Of a stretch of 64,000 bases of DNA, positions 15,649 through 24,574 are shown piece after piece (positions within the stretch are counted from its first letter, which is position 1; every line of letters begins with the position of its first letter). This DNA is from an uncultured Oscillospiraceae bacterium (lineage in GTDB: Bacteria > Bacillota > Clostridia > Oscillospirales > Oscillospiraceae), in contig CATMVA010000007.1 of the NCBI GenBank assembly GCA_950075865.1, positions 1 through 64,000 of the forward strand. The letters run 5' to 3'. The notes under the pieces were generated by a model, which worked only from the letters and a program-made list of their open reading frames with translations, did not search any database and was not told the DNA's origin. The position numbers were made by a program, and so were the translations under genes.

Positions 15649-15682
15649 CGCCGTGGAAAGACTTTCTTTCCACGGCGCTTTT
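15649..15682 (+). terminator. Terminator after pth
   Basis: CGCCGTGGAAAG pairs perfectly with CTTTCCACGGCG and is followed by CTTTT. Confidence 0.88.
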
Positions 15683-15764
15683 GTCGGTATGTTTAAGATA
15701 ATATCCCTTAAAATGTCATAAGTGATTTCCGCTTACGTCATACTGTCATCGGAGGTTGATGCGC

Positions 15765-15989
15765 ATGTATGAACGGATCCGGGAGCTGCGGGAAGACAAT
15801 GATATCAAACAGAAGGACATGGCCGCCTATCTGAAGCTCCACCAGACCACCTATTCCAGCTACGAGCTGGGGAAGCTGAATGTTCCGGCCGGCATCCTGA
15901 TGGCGCTGGCCCGATATTATCACACCAGCGTAGATTACCTGCTGGGCATGACCGATATCCGGACCCCTTATCCGCCCAGGAAAAAATAG
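15765..15989 (+). CDS. XRE-family helix-turn-helix regulator (74 aa)
   Basis: A 74-residue Cro/C1-type DNA-binding protein: RIRELREDNDIKQKDMAAYL followed by the recognition helix region TTYSSYELGKLNVP and the tail VDYLLGMTD typical of small XRE regulators. GGAGG lies 9 bases before ATG 15765; the ATG at 15759 is too close. It immediately precedes the Spo0A-like gene (48 bp), and the pair may be co-transcribed. Target unknown. Confidence 0.85.
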   Translation: MYERIRELREDNDIKQKDMAAYLKLHQTTYSSYELGKLNVPAGILMALARYYHTSVDYLLGMTDIRTPYPPRKK

Positions 15990-16036
15990 GATTCCGGCGC
16001 TGTCATTGTTTGATTTTGATCCGGAAGGTGGAGGTC

Positions 16037-16717
16037 ATGGATGGATCCCCTGTCGTCCGTGTGCTGCTGGCGGAGCCTTCGCCGCTCCAAGGCCAGGTAA
16101 TGACCGATCTGCTCCATACGGCGGGGATGGAGGCGCGGTGGGCCATGGACGGCCCGGAGGCGCTGGCGCTCCTTCCCGACTTTCGGCCCCACGTGCTTCT
16201 GACCGAGCTGATGCTGCCCTTTTTCAGCGGGTTGGAGCTGATCCGGCGGTGCCGGGCCCAGGAGCCCGAGCTCAAGGCGCTGGTGGTGACCTCGGTCTCG
16301 GCCGAATGGGCCATGGAGGCCGCCTCGGCCGCCGGGGCCCAGTTTGTGCTGCTCAAGCCCGCCGACGGTGGCGAGATCCTGCGGCTGATTTGGGAGCTGA
16401 CCGGCGCAGAGGCCTATTTGGAAAAACTCCTTCTCGCCCACTATCCCGAGGGACACAAGCTGGGGCGTTGTCGGTGCGCCCGGTGCGCCGCTCTGCTGGC
16501 CCAGAACCGGGAGGCGCAGCTGAAAGAGCTGTATATCGAGGTGGCCGCGCGGGAAAAGACCAACCGAAGCTGCGTGGCCCAAAGTGTGGGGCGGTTCATC
16601 AAGGAGTTCTGGCAGAACGGCGACCCCGACTTTCTGGGGCTTCCGGACACGGAGAAGCCCCCGCCCATCAAAGACTTTTTGAAGGCTTTGTCCCAAGCCG
16701 CCACGTTTCCCTTGTAA
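16037..16717 (+). CDS. Spo0A-like response regulator with Glu in place of the phospho-Asp
   Basis: A 226-residue two-domain protein. Residues about 5-120 form a receiver domain: VLLAEPSP where Spo0A-type receivers have V-x-I-A-D-D, HVLLTELMLPFFSG with Glu at the usual phospho-acceptor Asp, and the conserved VVTS and LLKPAD (switch Thr and Lys) retained. Residues about 125-226 resemble the Spo0A DNA-binding domain (LKELYIEVAAREKTNRSCVAQSV then GRFIKEFWQNGDPDF, matching its effector helices). Asp to Glu can mimic phosphorylation, so the protein may be constitutively active or a partner of the true Spo0A. GGAAGG lies 9 bases before the ATG. Confidence 0.72.
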   Translation: MDGSPVVRVLLAEPSPLQGQVMTDLLHTAGMEARWAMDGPEALALLPDFRPHVLLTELMLPFFSGLELIRRCRAQEPELKALVVTSVSAEWAMEAASAAGAQFVLLKPADGGEILRLIWELTGAEAYLEKLLLAHYPEGHKLGRCRCARCAALLAQNREAQLKELYIEVAAREKTNRSCVAQSVGRFIKEFWQNGDPDFLGLPDTEKPPPIKDFLKALSQAATFPL

Positions 16718-16772
16718 TCGGACAAGTTCTCCCGGTATCATGGTGACACCAAATGAGAAAGGTCTGATCACC

Positions 16773-19397
16773 ATGCGCGCCTGGCACACCGTTTCGTCAG
16801 AGGAGACCCTGGCCCAGTTGGGCTCCCACCCCAGGCAGGGGCTTGCCGGCCGGGAGGCAAGCCGCCGACTGGAAAAATACGGGCCCAACCGGCTCCGGGG
16901 CAAGCCGCCCCGGCCCATGGTCCTGCGGCTGCTGGACCAGTTTCGGGACCCCATGATCCTGGTGCTTCTGGCCGCGGCCGGGCTGAGCCTTCTGTCCAGC
17001 GGCGGGGAGGAGTGGCTGGACAGCGTGATCATTCTACTTATCGTGGCGGTGAACGCCGTCATCTCCATCTCCCAGGAGAACAACGCCCAGAAGGCACTGG
17101 AGGCCCTTCAGAACATGTCGGCCCCTCATGCCAGGGTGATCCGGGACGGGAAGGAGCTCCGTATCCCGGCCCAGGAGGTGGTACCCGGGGACCTGATCCT
17201 GCTGGAGGCCGGGGACCTGGTGCCGGCCGACGCCCGGCTGCTGGAGGCCCACGGGCTCAAGGCTGACGAGTCGGCCATGACCGGAGAGTCGGTACCGGTG
17301 GACAAGGACCATGCGGGGGCCCTCCCCGAGGCCACCGCCCTGGCTGACCGCCGCAACATGGTCATCGGCTCCACCGTCATCACCGCCGGCCGGGGCCGGG
17401 GGGTGGTGACGGCCACGGGGATGGACTCCGAGGTGGGCAAGGTGGCCGGGCTCCTGCTCCGCCAGGAGGAGGCCGAGACTCCTCTCCAGCGGCGGATGGG
17501 GGAGATCTCCAAGACCCTGTCCTTTGTGTGTCTGTGCGTATGCGCCGTCATGTTCGGGGTGGGGCTGCTCCAGAACCGGGGGATGCTGGATATGTTCATG
17601 ACCGCCGTGTCCCTGGCGGTGGCCGCCATTCCCGAGGGACTGCCCGCCATCGTCACTATCGTGCTGGCCCTGGGGGTACAGCGGCTGGCCAAGCGGGGGG
17701 CCATCGTGAAAAAGCTCCCCGCCGTGGAGACCCTGGGCTGCGCGGGAGTGATCTGTTCGGACAAGACGGGGACCCTGACCCAAAACAAAATGACCGTGCG
17801 GCAGGTGTGGATGGCTCCAGGGACCGACCGGCGGAGCCTGCTGGGGGCGGGGGCCCTGTGCTGCGACGCCACCCTCCAGGGAGGATCATCGGCCGTGGGG
17901 GACCCCACCGAGACCGCCATTGTGGAGGCCGCCCTCAAGGAGGGCCTGCGGAAGGACCAACTGGAGAAGGAAAGCCCCCGGAAGGGGGAGGTGCCTTTCG
18001 ATTCCGAGCGGAAGCTCATGTCCACCGTCCACGTCCTGCCCGGAGGCGGGTTCCGGGTGTGCGTCAAGGGGGCCCCCGATATATTGCTGAAAAAATGCGC
18101 CCTGGAGCCCCACCAGCGCAGGGCGGCTCTGGCCGAGAACGACCGGATGGCCCAGAACGCTCTGCGGGTCATTGCCGTGGCCGTCCGGAATCTGCCCTCT
18201 CTCCCCCCTGTTCTCTCCGGGGAGACATTGGAGAAGGACCTGACCCTGCTGGGGCTCATCGGCATGATCGACCCGCCCCGGGACGAAGTGAAGGCGGCGG
18301 TGGCCGAGTGCCGCCGTGCGGGGATCCGGCCCGTGATGATCACCGGGGACCACAAGCTCACGGCCGTGGCCATCGCGAAGGAGCTGGGCATCTACCGCAA
18401 CGGGGATCTGGCCCTGACCGGGGCTGATCTGGACTTTATGCCTCAGGGAATGCTGGAGCAGGACATCGGGCGCATCACGGTCTTCGCCCGGGTCTCTCCC
18501 GAGCACAAGACCCGGATCGTCAATGCCTGGCGGAAGCAGGGGCAGGTGGTGGCCATGACGGGGGACGGGGTCAATGACGCTCCCGCCCTGAAGGCCGCCC
18601 ACATAGGCTGCGCCATGGGCAAGGCGGGCACCGACGTGGCCAAGGGGGCGGCCGACATGATCCTCACCGACGACAACTTTGCCACTATTGTCGCCGCCGT
18701 GGCCGAGGGACGGGGGATCTACGCCAACATCCGTAAGGCCATCCATTACCTGCTCTCCTGCAACATCGGGGAGATCTTTACCATCTTCATCGCCACTGTG
18801 CTGGGGTTCCACCAGATGCCCCTGCTGCCGGTGCAGCTCCTGTGGCTCAACCTGGTCACTGACTCCCTGCCCGCCCTGGCATTGGGGGTGGAGCCGGTGG
18901 AGGAAGGCATCATGGACCGGAAGCCACGGCGCTCTGACGAAAATCTGTTCAGCCGGGCCTTCTCCTTCCGGCTACTGTGGCAGGGGGTGATGGTGGGGTT
19001 GCTCACCCTGGGAGCCTACGTGCTGGGGGAGTATGTCCTCTCCGATCCGGGTGAGGCCTGTCAGGCGGCCAACACCATGGCCTTCGCCACCCTGACCCTG
19101 TGTCAGCTCTTTCACGCCTTTGACGTGCGCAGCGAGTACCATTCCCTCTTCCACATCGGAGTTTTTTCCAACCCCGCCATGAACAAAGCCTTTCTGGTAG
19201 GGCTTGCCATGCAGCTATCAGTGCTGCTTTTGCCTCCCCTTCAGGTCATTTTTCAGACCGTGCCTATGAACGCCGCCGAATGGAGCGCCGTATTGGTCCT
19301 CTCCCTGACCCCGGTAGTCATTTGTGAGCTGGGGAAACGCTTGGGGCGGAAGTCCCAGGCCGCGCCTTCCGTCCAAAAAGTCGGTTCTGTCCGGTAA
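16773..19397 (+). CDS. Calcium-type cation-transporting P-type ATPase
   Basis: An 874-residue P2A-type ATPase expected to export Ca2+ across the cell membrane. Motifs in order: TGES in the actuator domain (AMTGESVPVDK), PEGLP in M4 (AAIPEGLPAIV), the phosphorylation site CSDKTGTLTQNK (Asp near residue 330), MITGDHKLTA, and hinge TGDGVNDAPALK. About ten membrane helices, with QLLWLNLVTDSLPALALG in M6. The N-terminus MRAWHTVSSEETL is typical, so ATG 16773 is preferred over 16740. A strong terminator follows. Ion choice is inferred from P2A similarity (PEGLP, N-x-x-T-D); a broader divalent range is possible. Confidence 0.93.
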   Translation: MRAWHTVSSEETLAQLGSHPRQGLAGREASRRLEKYGPNRLRGKPPRPMVLRLLDQFRDPMILVLLAAAGLSLLSSGGEEWLDSVIILLIVAVNAVISISQENNAQKALEALQNMSAPHARVIRDGKELRIPAQEVVPGDLILLEAGDLVPADARLLEAHGLKADESAMTGESVPVDKDHAGALPEATALADRRNMVIGSTVITAGRGRGVVTATGMDSEVGKVAGLLLRQEEAETPLQRRMGEISKTLSFVCLCVCAVMFGVGLLQNRGMLDMFMTAVSLAVAAIPEGLPAIVTIVLALGVQRLAKRGAIVKKLPAVETLGCAGVICSDKTGTLTQNKMTVRQVWMAPGTDRRSLLGAGALCCDATLQGGSSAVGDPTETAIVEAALKEGLRKDQLEKESPRKGEVPFDSERKLMSTVHVLPGGGFRVCVKGAPDILLKKCALEPHQRRAALAENDRMAQNALRVIAVAVRNLPSLPPVLSGETLEKDLTLLGLIGMIDPPRDEVKAAVAECRRAGIRPVMITGDHKLTAVAIAKELGIYRNGDLALTGADLDFMPQGMLEQDIGRITVFARVSPEHKTRIVNAWRKQGQVVAMTGDGVNDAPALKAAHIGCAMGKAGTDVAKGAADMILTDDNFATIVAAVAEGRGIYANIRKAIHYLLSCNIGEIFTIFIATVLGFHQMPLLPVQLLWLNLVTDSLPALALGVEPVEEGIMDRKPRRSDENLFSRAFSFRLLWQGVMVGLLTLGAYVLGEYVLSDPGEACQAANTMAFATLTLCQLFHAFDVRSEYHSLFHIGVFSNPAMNKAFLVGLAMQLSVLLLPPLQVIFQTVPMNAAEWSAVLVLSLTPVVICELGKRLGRKSQAAPSVQKVGSVR

Positions 19398-19413
19398 TAC
19401 AAGGAAAACATGG

Positions 19414-19445
19414 AAAAATCCTCCTCTTAGAAGAGGGGGATTTTT
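19414..19445 (+). terminator. Terminator after the P-type ATPase
   Basis: AAAAATCCTCCTCT pairs with AAGAGGGGGATTTTT around a short loop; T-runs in both directions. Confidence 0.85.
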
Positions 19446-19457
19446 CTTTCGGGGATA

Positions 19458-19486
19458 TTGCTATTTTTGTCGAGGTTCGGTATAAT
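19458..19486 (+). promoter_or_regulatory. Promoter of the SLH-GH18 gene
   Basis: TTGCTA (19458-19463) and TATAAT (19481-19486) with a 17-bp spacer, 69 bp before the start codon. Confidence 0.65.
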
Positions 19487-19554
19487 GATTCCATAGCGGC
19501 CTTGGGCCGCCATTCCCTCAACCACGCGCTATGACTTTAAAAGGAGGCGGAAAG

Positions 19555-21237
19555 ATGCTGCAGAGATTGAAACATTTGCTCTCCGCCGCACTGATGGCAG
19601 TTCTTCTGGTGATCACGGTCTCCCCGATGGTCCCTACGGCATGGGCCGCCTATACCGACGACGCCGGGGACTGGTACTCCCCCATGATCCAGAAGGCCCA
19701 GGAGTATAAGCTGATGAACGGCTATCCGGACGGCTCTTTCGGGGTGGGGCTGGATATCACCCGGGCCGAGTTTACCACCGTCCTGTGCCAGATGTTTGGC
19801 TGGGAGCCGGTGGAGGAGCCTGAGGAGGTCGTTTTTGACGATGTGAGGGGCTGGGCCCAAAAGTACATTTACGCCGCTTTGGAGCACGGCGCGGTGGACT
19901 CTGACGCCACCTTCCGTCCCCAGGCCCCCATCTCCCGGGAGGAGATGGCCGTCATGCTGGTGAAGGCCCTGGGCTACGGGGACCTGGCTGAAAAACGGGC
20001 CGAGGCCGAGTTGCCCTTCGCTGATGTGGACGAGAACGGGAACAGGGGCTATATCCGGGTAGCCTACGACATCGGTATGACCGCCGGGGTCCCCGGACCC
20101 AATGGCACGGTCGACTTCCTGCCCCAGGATTCGGCCCGGCGGGAGGAGGCGGCCACCATGCTGGTGAACGTCTACGAGCGTTATATCTCCAAGACCGACT
20201 GGCTCCACGGATTTTACGCCTTCGCCTCCTTCTCCCAGATCGATCTTGGAACCCAGATGGACGAGGTAAGCATGGGCTGGGCCCGACTGTCTTGGAACGA
20301 GGAAGAAGGCGTCTACCTTAACACCTCCCGCTCGGGAGGCAACGAATGGGCCATTCCCGAGGATCCCCGGGCCTCCCTGGACAAGCTGGAGGAGGCGGAG
20401 GTCCCCCACAATCTGAATGTCTACGCCGACACGGCCAAGCGGGTCAAGGTCAGCGAGGAGGAGAGCATCAGTGTGCTGGAGCTCCTCATGACCGACGAGG
20501 CGGCGGCCCAGCAAATGACCGAGCTGCTGGTGGAGGCCGCCCAGGACCACGCCGGACTCACCATCGACTTTGAGGGGCTGAAGGACGAGCAGTGGCGGGA
20601 ACCCTTCGCGGCCCTGCTTGCCCGGCTGCGGGAGGCCCTGCCCCAGGATAAAACCCTCTATGTCTGCGTGCCGCCGGACACCTGGTATCACAGCTACGAC
20701 TACCGGGCTTTGGGGGAGATCTGCGACAAGGTGATCCTGATGGCCCACGACTACCAGTTCCCCTCCATCCCCGAGGGATATGTTGGCACCAGTAAGACCT
20801 ACAGCCCGGTGACCCCCCTCAGCGATATCTACACCGCCCTCCAGCACCTGACCGACCGGGAGACCGGCGTGCAGGACAAGAGCAAGGCAGTCCTCCAGAT
20901 CTCCTTCGGCACCGCCGGGTTCAAGGTAGACGAGGAAGGGCTTATTCAGAATACCACTATCTACCATCCCGCCTCCACCGTCATCGCCACCCGGCTGGAG
21001 CAGGAGGACACGGTGTACACCTGGGACGAGGTCAGCCGCAACCCCTTCATCATCTATACCACCGAGGAGGGGAACCACTACAAACTTTGGTTCGAGAACG
21101 CCCCCGCCGTGGAGGAAAAGCTCTCTCTGGCCCGGATGTTCGGGGTCACGGGAGTCTCGGTCTGGCGGCTGGGCACCATCCCCTACTTCCCCGAAATCGA
21201 AAATTACGACGTCTGGCAGGTCTTCGCAGACCGCTAA
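19555..21237 (+). CDS. Secreted SLH-domain protein with GH18-type glycosidase domain
   Basis: A 560-residue exoprotein. A Sec signal peptide (MLQRLKHLLSAALMAVLL to about residue 32) is followed by three S-layer homology repeats (about 40-210; LMNGYPDGSFGVGLDITRAE, ATFRPQAPISREEMAVM, GTVDFLPQDSARREEA), which bind secondary cell-wall polymer. The remainder (about 215-560) resembles the GH18 chitinase/YaaH-SleL family: GLTIDFEGL corresponds to the D-x-D-x-E catalytic motif with a presumed catalytic Glu. YaaH-type enzymes cleave muramic-lactam-containing spore cortex, so a cell-wall or cortex role is plausible but inferred. AAGGAGGCGG supports ATG 19555. Confidence 0.88.
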   Translation: MLQRLKHLLSAALMAVLLVITVSPMVPTAWAAYTDDAGDWYSPMIQKAQEYKLMNGYPDGSFGVGLDITRAEFTTVLCQMFGWEPVEEPEEVVFDDVRGWAQKYIYAALEHGAVDSDATFRPQAPISREEMAVMLVKALGYGDLAEKRAEAELPFADVDENGNRGYIRVAYDIGMTAGVPGPNGTVDFLPQDSARREEAATMLVNVYERYISKTDWLHGFYAFASFSQIDLGTQMDEVSMGWARLSWNEEEGVYLNTSRSGGNEWAIPEDPRASLDKLEEAEVPHNLNVYADTAKRVKVSEEESISVLELLMTDEAAAQQMTELLVEAAQDHAGLTIDFEGLKDEQWREPFAALLARLREALPQDKTLYVCVPPDTWYHSYDYRALGEICDKVILMAHDYQFPSIPEGYVGTSKTYSPVTPLSDIYTALQHLTDRETGVQDKSKAVLQISFGTAGFKVDEEGLIQNTTIYHPASTVIATRLEQEDTVYTWDEVSRNPFIIYTTEEGNHYKLWFENAPAVEEKLSLARMFGVTGVSVWRLGTIPYFPEIENYDVWQVFADR

Positions 21238-21261
21238 TCCATTTTTGGGAGGCCACGCATC

Positions 21262-22170
21262 ATGGAGGAAGAAATCAAACCGCAGCAGAAAAAACCGGTC
21301 CCCATTACCCCCCTGACGGCCAAGGGGCGGATGATCGAGTTCGGCATGATGACCCTGGGCTCTGCCCTGGTGGCTGTGGGCGTCTATTTCTTCAAGTTCC
21401 CCAATAACTTCTCCACCGGCGGGGTATCCGGCCTGTCGGTGCTGCTGGGCAGCATTTTTCCCTCCGCCGTGATCACCTCCAGCCTGATGAACACTGTGCT
21501 GAATGTTATCTTCCTTGCTCTGGGTTTCCTGGTGCTGGACAAGGGCTTCGGCTTCCGCACGGTCTATTGCACCCTGCTTTACACCGGTCTGGTTCAGGTT
21601 TTTGAGTGGGTCTGGCCTCTGGCCGCTCCCCTCACGAACCAAAAGATGCTGGAGCTTTTCTTCGGCATCTTCCTGCCCTCCCTGGGGGCCGCTATTCTCT
21701 TTAACGTCAGCGCCTCCACCGGCGGCACCGACATCATTGCCATGATCCTGAGAAAGTACTCCGGGCTGGACGCGGGTAATGCCCTGCTCCTCTCCGACGT
21801 GCTTATCGCGGCCTCGGCCCTCCTTGTCTTTGACGTGGAGACCGGACTGTTCTCCCTGCTGGGTCTTGTGCTGAAATCCCTGATGGTGGACTGGGCGTTG
21901 GGCTCCCTCAACCGGAAGAAAGCCTTTATGGTGGTCACCCAGGACCCGGAGAATGTCTGCAAGTTTATCATCGACGGCATGAGCCGCAGCGCCACCGTCT
22001 GGGACGCCCAGGGGGCCTACACCAAAAACCGGGAGTATGTGGTGCTGACCGTGCTTTCCATTCACCAGTCGGTGCTGCTGCGCAATCACCTGCGGAAGAC
22101 CGATCCCCACGCCTTTATTTTGGTGACCACCTCCTCGGAGATCTTCGGAAAGGGTTTTCTGTCGGCGTGA
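21262..22170 (+). CDS. YitT-family membrane protein
   Basis: A 302-residue protein with five to six membrane segments in the first 190 residues (FPNNFSTGGVSGLSVLL, FNVSASTGGTDIIAMIL are family words of the YitT/DUF161 repeats) and a cytoplasmic C-terminal DUF2179 domain (about 205-295; KAFMVVTQDPENV, VLTVLSIHQSVLL). The family is widespread in Firmicutes but has no firmly established transport substrate. GGGAGG precedes the ATG by 10 bases; it lies 24 bp after the SLH-GH18 gene and probably shares its transcript, ending at the hairpin 22182-22214. Confidence 0.92.
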   Translation: MEEEIKPQQKKPVPITPLTAKGRMIEFGMMTLGSALVAVGVYFFKFPNNFSTGGVSGLSVLLGSIFPSAVITSSLMNTVLNVIFLALGFLVLDKGFGFRTVYCTLLYTGLVQVFEWVWPLAAPLTNQKMLELFFGIFLPSLGAAILFNVSASTGGTDIIAMILRKYSGLDAGNALLLSDVLIAASALLVFDVETGLFSLLGLVLKSLMVDWALGSLNRKKAFMVVTQDPENVCKFIIDGMSRSATVWDAQGAYTKNREYVVLTVLSIHQSVLLRNHLRKTDPHAFILVTTSSEIFGKGFLSA

Positions 22171-22181
22171 AGAAAAGCAGC

Positions 22182-22214
22182 AAAAGCCACTATCCGTAAG
22201 GGCAGTGGCTTTTT
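22182..22214 (+). terminator. Terminator after the YitT gene
   Basis: AAAAGCCACT pairs with AGTGGCTTTT and is followed by T residues. Confidence 0.85.
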
Positions 22215-22315
22215 GTTGCCTTCGACCCCCTTCCCCTTCTTTTTCTGTTGGGAAATGGTAAAATTTGGATGTACCGGCCCGGTTTTACTATACCACTGAG
22301 AAAGAAGGAGATTTT

Positions 22316-23113
22316 ATGCCCTTCCTCCGCAAGAAAGGTCTTTTTGAGAGCAGCAAGATCCTCTATCTGCCCGTTGTCGCCGTCACCCCCAACCCGGGGC
22401 AGCCCAGACGGGAATTCGACCCGGCGGGGCTGGAGGAGCTCGCTCAGAGCATCGCCCGTCACGGCATCCTTCAGCCCCTGTCGGTGCGGCGGAACGGCGG
22501 TGGGTACGAGCTGATCTCAGGGGAACGGCGGCTCCGGGCGGCCAGGATGGCCGGGCTGGGTGAGGTGCCCTGCCTGGTGGTCAACGCCGACGCCCAGGAA
22601 TCCTCCCTGCTGGCCCTCATTGAGAACGTCCAACGGCGGGATCTGGACTTTTGGGAGGAGGCCCGGGCGCTCCAGGAGCTGCTCGCCGCCACTGGGCTCT
22701 CCCAGGAGGCCCTGGCCAGGCAGATCGGCAAGAGCCAGTCGGCGGTGGCCAACAAGCTGCGGCTCCTCAAGCTGGCACCCAAGGCCATCCAGCTCTTGCG
22801 GGACAGCGGTTTTACCGAGCGGCATGCCCGGGCGCTCCTGCGGCTGGAGGACCCGGAGGCCCAGATGGGAGCCGCCCGGCAGGTGGTGGACCAGGGGCTG
22901 ACCGTGGCCCGGACCGAGGCCTATGTGGATGCCCTCCTGTCCCCGCCGCCCCCCAAGAAGAGCAAGCCTATTTTTATTTTGAAGGACGTGCGGCTGTTCC
23001 TCAACACGGTGAAACGGGGGCTGGACATGATGCAGAGCGCCGGGGTCAAGGCCGACTGCCAGCGGGAGGATCGCGAAAGTGAGATTTTGCTGACTATACG
23101 GATACCGAGGTGA
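22316..23113 (+). CDS. noc: ParB-like nucleoid occlusion protein
   Basis: A 265-residue ParB/Noc-family protein. The N-terminal CTPase-type domain has LPVVAVTPNPGQPRREFD, GERRLRAARMAG and ALIENVQRRDLDFWEEA. The central HTH is in LSQEALARQIGKSQSAVANK. The C-terminus is short and basic. It is a paralog of the ParB at 25522. As one of two ParB-type genes near soj in a Firmicute, Noc is the natural call; Noc inhibits septum assembly over the nucleoid. AAGGAG supports ATG 22316. A second chromosomal ParB remains possible. No canonical Noc-binding site was seen nearby. Confidence 0.8.
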   Translation: MPFLRKKGLFESSKILYLPVVAVTPNPGQPRREFDPAGLEELAQSIARHGILQPLSVRRNGGGYELISGERRLRAARMAGLGEVPCLVVNADAQESSLLALIENVQRRDLDFWEEARALQELLAATGLSQEALARQIGKSQSAVANKLRLLKLAPKAIQLLRDSGFTERHARALLRLEDPEAQMGAARQVVDQGLTVARTEAYVDALLSPPPPKKSKPIFILKDVRLFLNTVKRGLDMMQSAGVKADCQREDRESEILLTIRIPR

Positions 23114-23118
23114 AAAGT

Positions 23119-23156
23119 AAAAGCGTCGAAGGCCTTTACTTGCCTTTGACGCTTTT
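23119..23156 (+). terminator. Terminator after noc
   Basis: AAAAGCGTC and AAGGC pair with GCCTT and GACGCTTTT around a short loop, with further T residues after. Confidence 0.85.
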
Positions 23157-23191
23157 CTTTTAGGCCGGCTCTGGGTTCTCTTTAAATCTCT

Positions 23192-23809
23192 CTATTTACT
23201 ATGCACAAAGATGATATCGCTACCACTCCAAAAATCCGGAATGAACCTTATCTCAAATGTGTTCCAGTCAGCAGGGACCTCATACCCAATCTGACCATTC
23301 ATTTTCTTCCCAGCTGCTATAGTGCCGTCTAATTGTTCTTTATCTTTTTCAATCATAGCCGTCAAACTCATGTTTGTGCTAAAATCATCTACGTAAGCAG
23401 CAAAGCACATCAGAGAGCTGATGGAAAGGTCCTTCTCCGAATTGTTTTCAATCGTGAACTCACAAAGAAGAAACACATTCCCTTCAGACGGTTTATTGAA
23501 CTGAGACCCTTCACTTTCTTTGATTCCATCCAGCGTTACCACAACGCCGTTCAGCTCAACCTTCTCCCCAATTCCAAATGTCGTCGGCCCCTGTGTTTCC
23601 TCCTGCCTTGGAGGAGTATTCTCTCCGACTTTGTGTGGCTCATCGTTTGACATACCGCTTCCAACAGCACCCACAATGAGAAGCACTCCAAAAATCACGA
23701 GAATCGTCCCCAGAATAGGACGCTTTAGCTTTGCTCCGCATTGGGGGCAGATTTTTGCATTCTTAGCTACCCCTGCGCCACAAGCTTTACATTTTTTCAT
23801 TTTTTCCAT
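23192..23809 (-). CDS. Zinc-ribbon membrane protein with DUF4352-like domain
   Basis: A 205-residue protein. An N-terminal zinc ribbon (CKACGAGVAKNAKICPQCG, two CxxC knuckles) is followed by a membrane segment (PILGTILVIFGVLLIVGAVG) and an extracellular domain (about 85-205) with the immunoglobulin-like DUF4352 pattern (KVELNGVVVTLDGI, EGNVFLLCEFTIENNSEKD). Such proteins are common in Firmicutes; function unknown. It is visibly more AT-rich than its neighbours, hinting at recent acquisition. Start 23809 follows GGAGAGAGGG; a Met three codons in is an alternative. Confidence 0.78.
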   Translation of the reverse strand: MEKMKKCKACGAGVAKNAKICPQCGAKLKRPILGTILVIFGVLLIVGAVGSGMSNDEPHKVGENTPPRQEETQGPTTFGIGEKVELNGVVVTLDGIKESEGSQFNKPSEGNVFLLCEFTIENNSEKDLSISSLMCFAAYVDDFSTNMSLTAMIEKDKEQLDGTIAAGKKMNGQIGYEVPADWNTFEIRFIPDFWSGSDIIFVHSK

Positions 23810-23888
23810 TTCCCTCTCTCCTGTCATTTTTGTTATCGTATGCTTTTTCAAGTTGCCTAAATCGCACATGTATGGCCCAAAAAAGTTA

Positions 23889-23917
23889 TTGACATGGCAG
23901 GTTTTTGACGGTATAAT
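23889..23917 (+). promoter_or_regulatory. Consensus sigma-A promoter
   Basis: TTGACA (23889-23894) and TATAAT (23912-23917) with a 17-bp spacer, a full consensus match. It points at the hairpin RNA below, with no protein gene before the T-run. Confidence 0.8.
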
Positions 23918-23923
23918 AAATAT

Positions 23924-23983
23924 TGTTAAGTGGGCTTTGTGAAATTTGGAAAAGTATACTTTTCCAAATTTCAGCCCGCTTTT

Positions 23984-23985
<2 letters not shown>
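23924..23985 (+). ncRNA. Candidate ~62-nt hairpin RNA
   Basis: Predicted from a perfect promoter ending at 23917 and an intrinsic terminator ending in six T (23980-23985). The transcript is mostly one long stem: a perfect 32-bp palindrome GAAATTTGGAAAAGTA plus its complement (23941-23972), closed outside by GGGCT/AGCCC. It could be a small regulatory RNA, or a promoter and terminator left behind after a gene was lost between them. The recombinase remnant alongside supports past rearrangement. Confidence 0.4.
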
Positions 23986-24359
<374 letters not shown>

Positions 24360-24461
24360 CCGTTACCCCTCCTTGCCCCTTCCCTGTCCGACAGGGGATT
24401 GTATTCTATCACACAATTTGGGCGAGGTGGTGAGGAGCTATAAAATTTTGGAAATACAGAA

Positions 24462-24477
24462 AGTTTCACGTGAAACA
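24462..24477. promoter_or_regulatory. parS site 1
   Basis: AGTTTCACGTGAAACA matches the Firmicutes parS TGTTTCACGTGAAACA at 15 of 16 bases. It lies 46 bp upstream of the soj -10/-35 region, so Soj/ParB binding could also affect expression. Confidence 0.92.
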
Positions 24478-24507
24478 TTCTTAGATCACTTTTTTCGTCT
24501 TTTCCTA

Positions 24508-24536
24508 TTGAAAACCCCGGCGGTTCTGGGTATAAT
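24508..24536 (+). promoter_or_regulatory. Promoter of soj-parB
   Basis: TTGAAA (24508-24513) and TATAAT (24531-24536), 17-bp spacer, 39 bp before the GTG start of soj. Confidence 0.72.
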
Positions 24537-24574
24537 AGGGATTACTGATTTTTACAGAGAAAGAAGGATGATCC

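Noticed and set aside
19537..22110. 857-codon open frame on the minus strand opposite the SLH-GH18 and YitT genes
   Set aside because: It mirrors two well-supported genes in high-GC codon use and has no ribosome-binding site or domain. Similar long mirror frames at 35026-37185 (minus) and 8224-10371 (plus) were rejected for the same reason.
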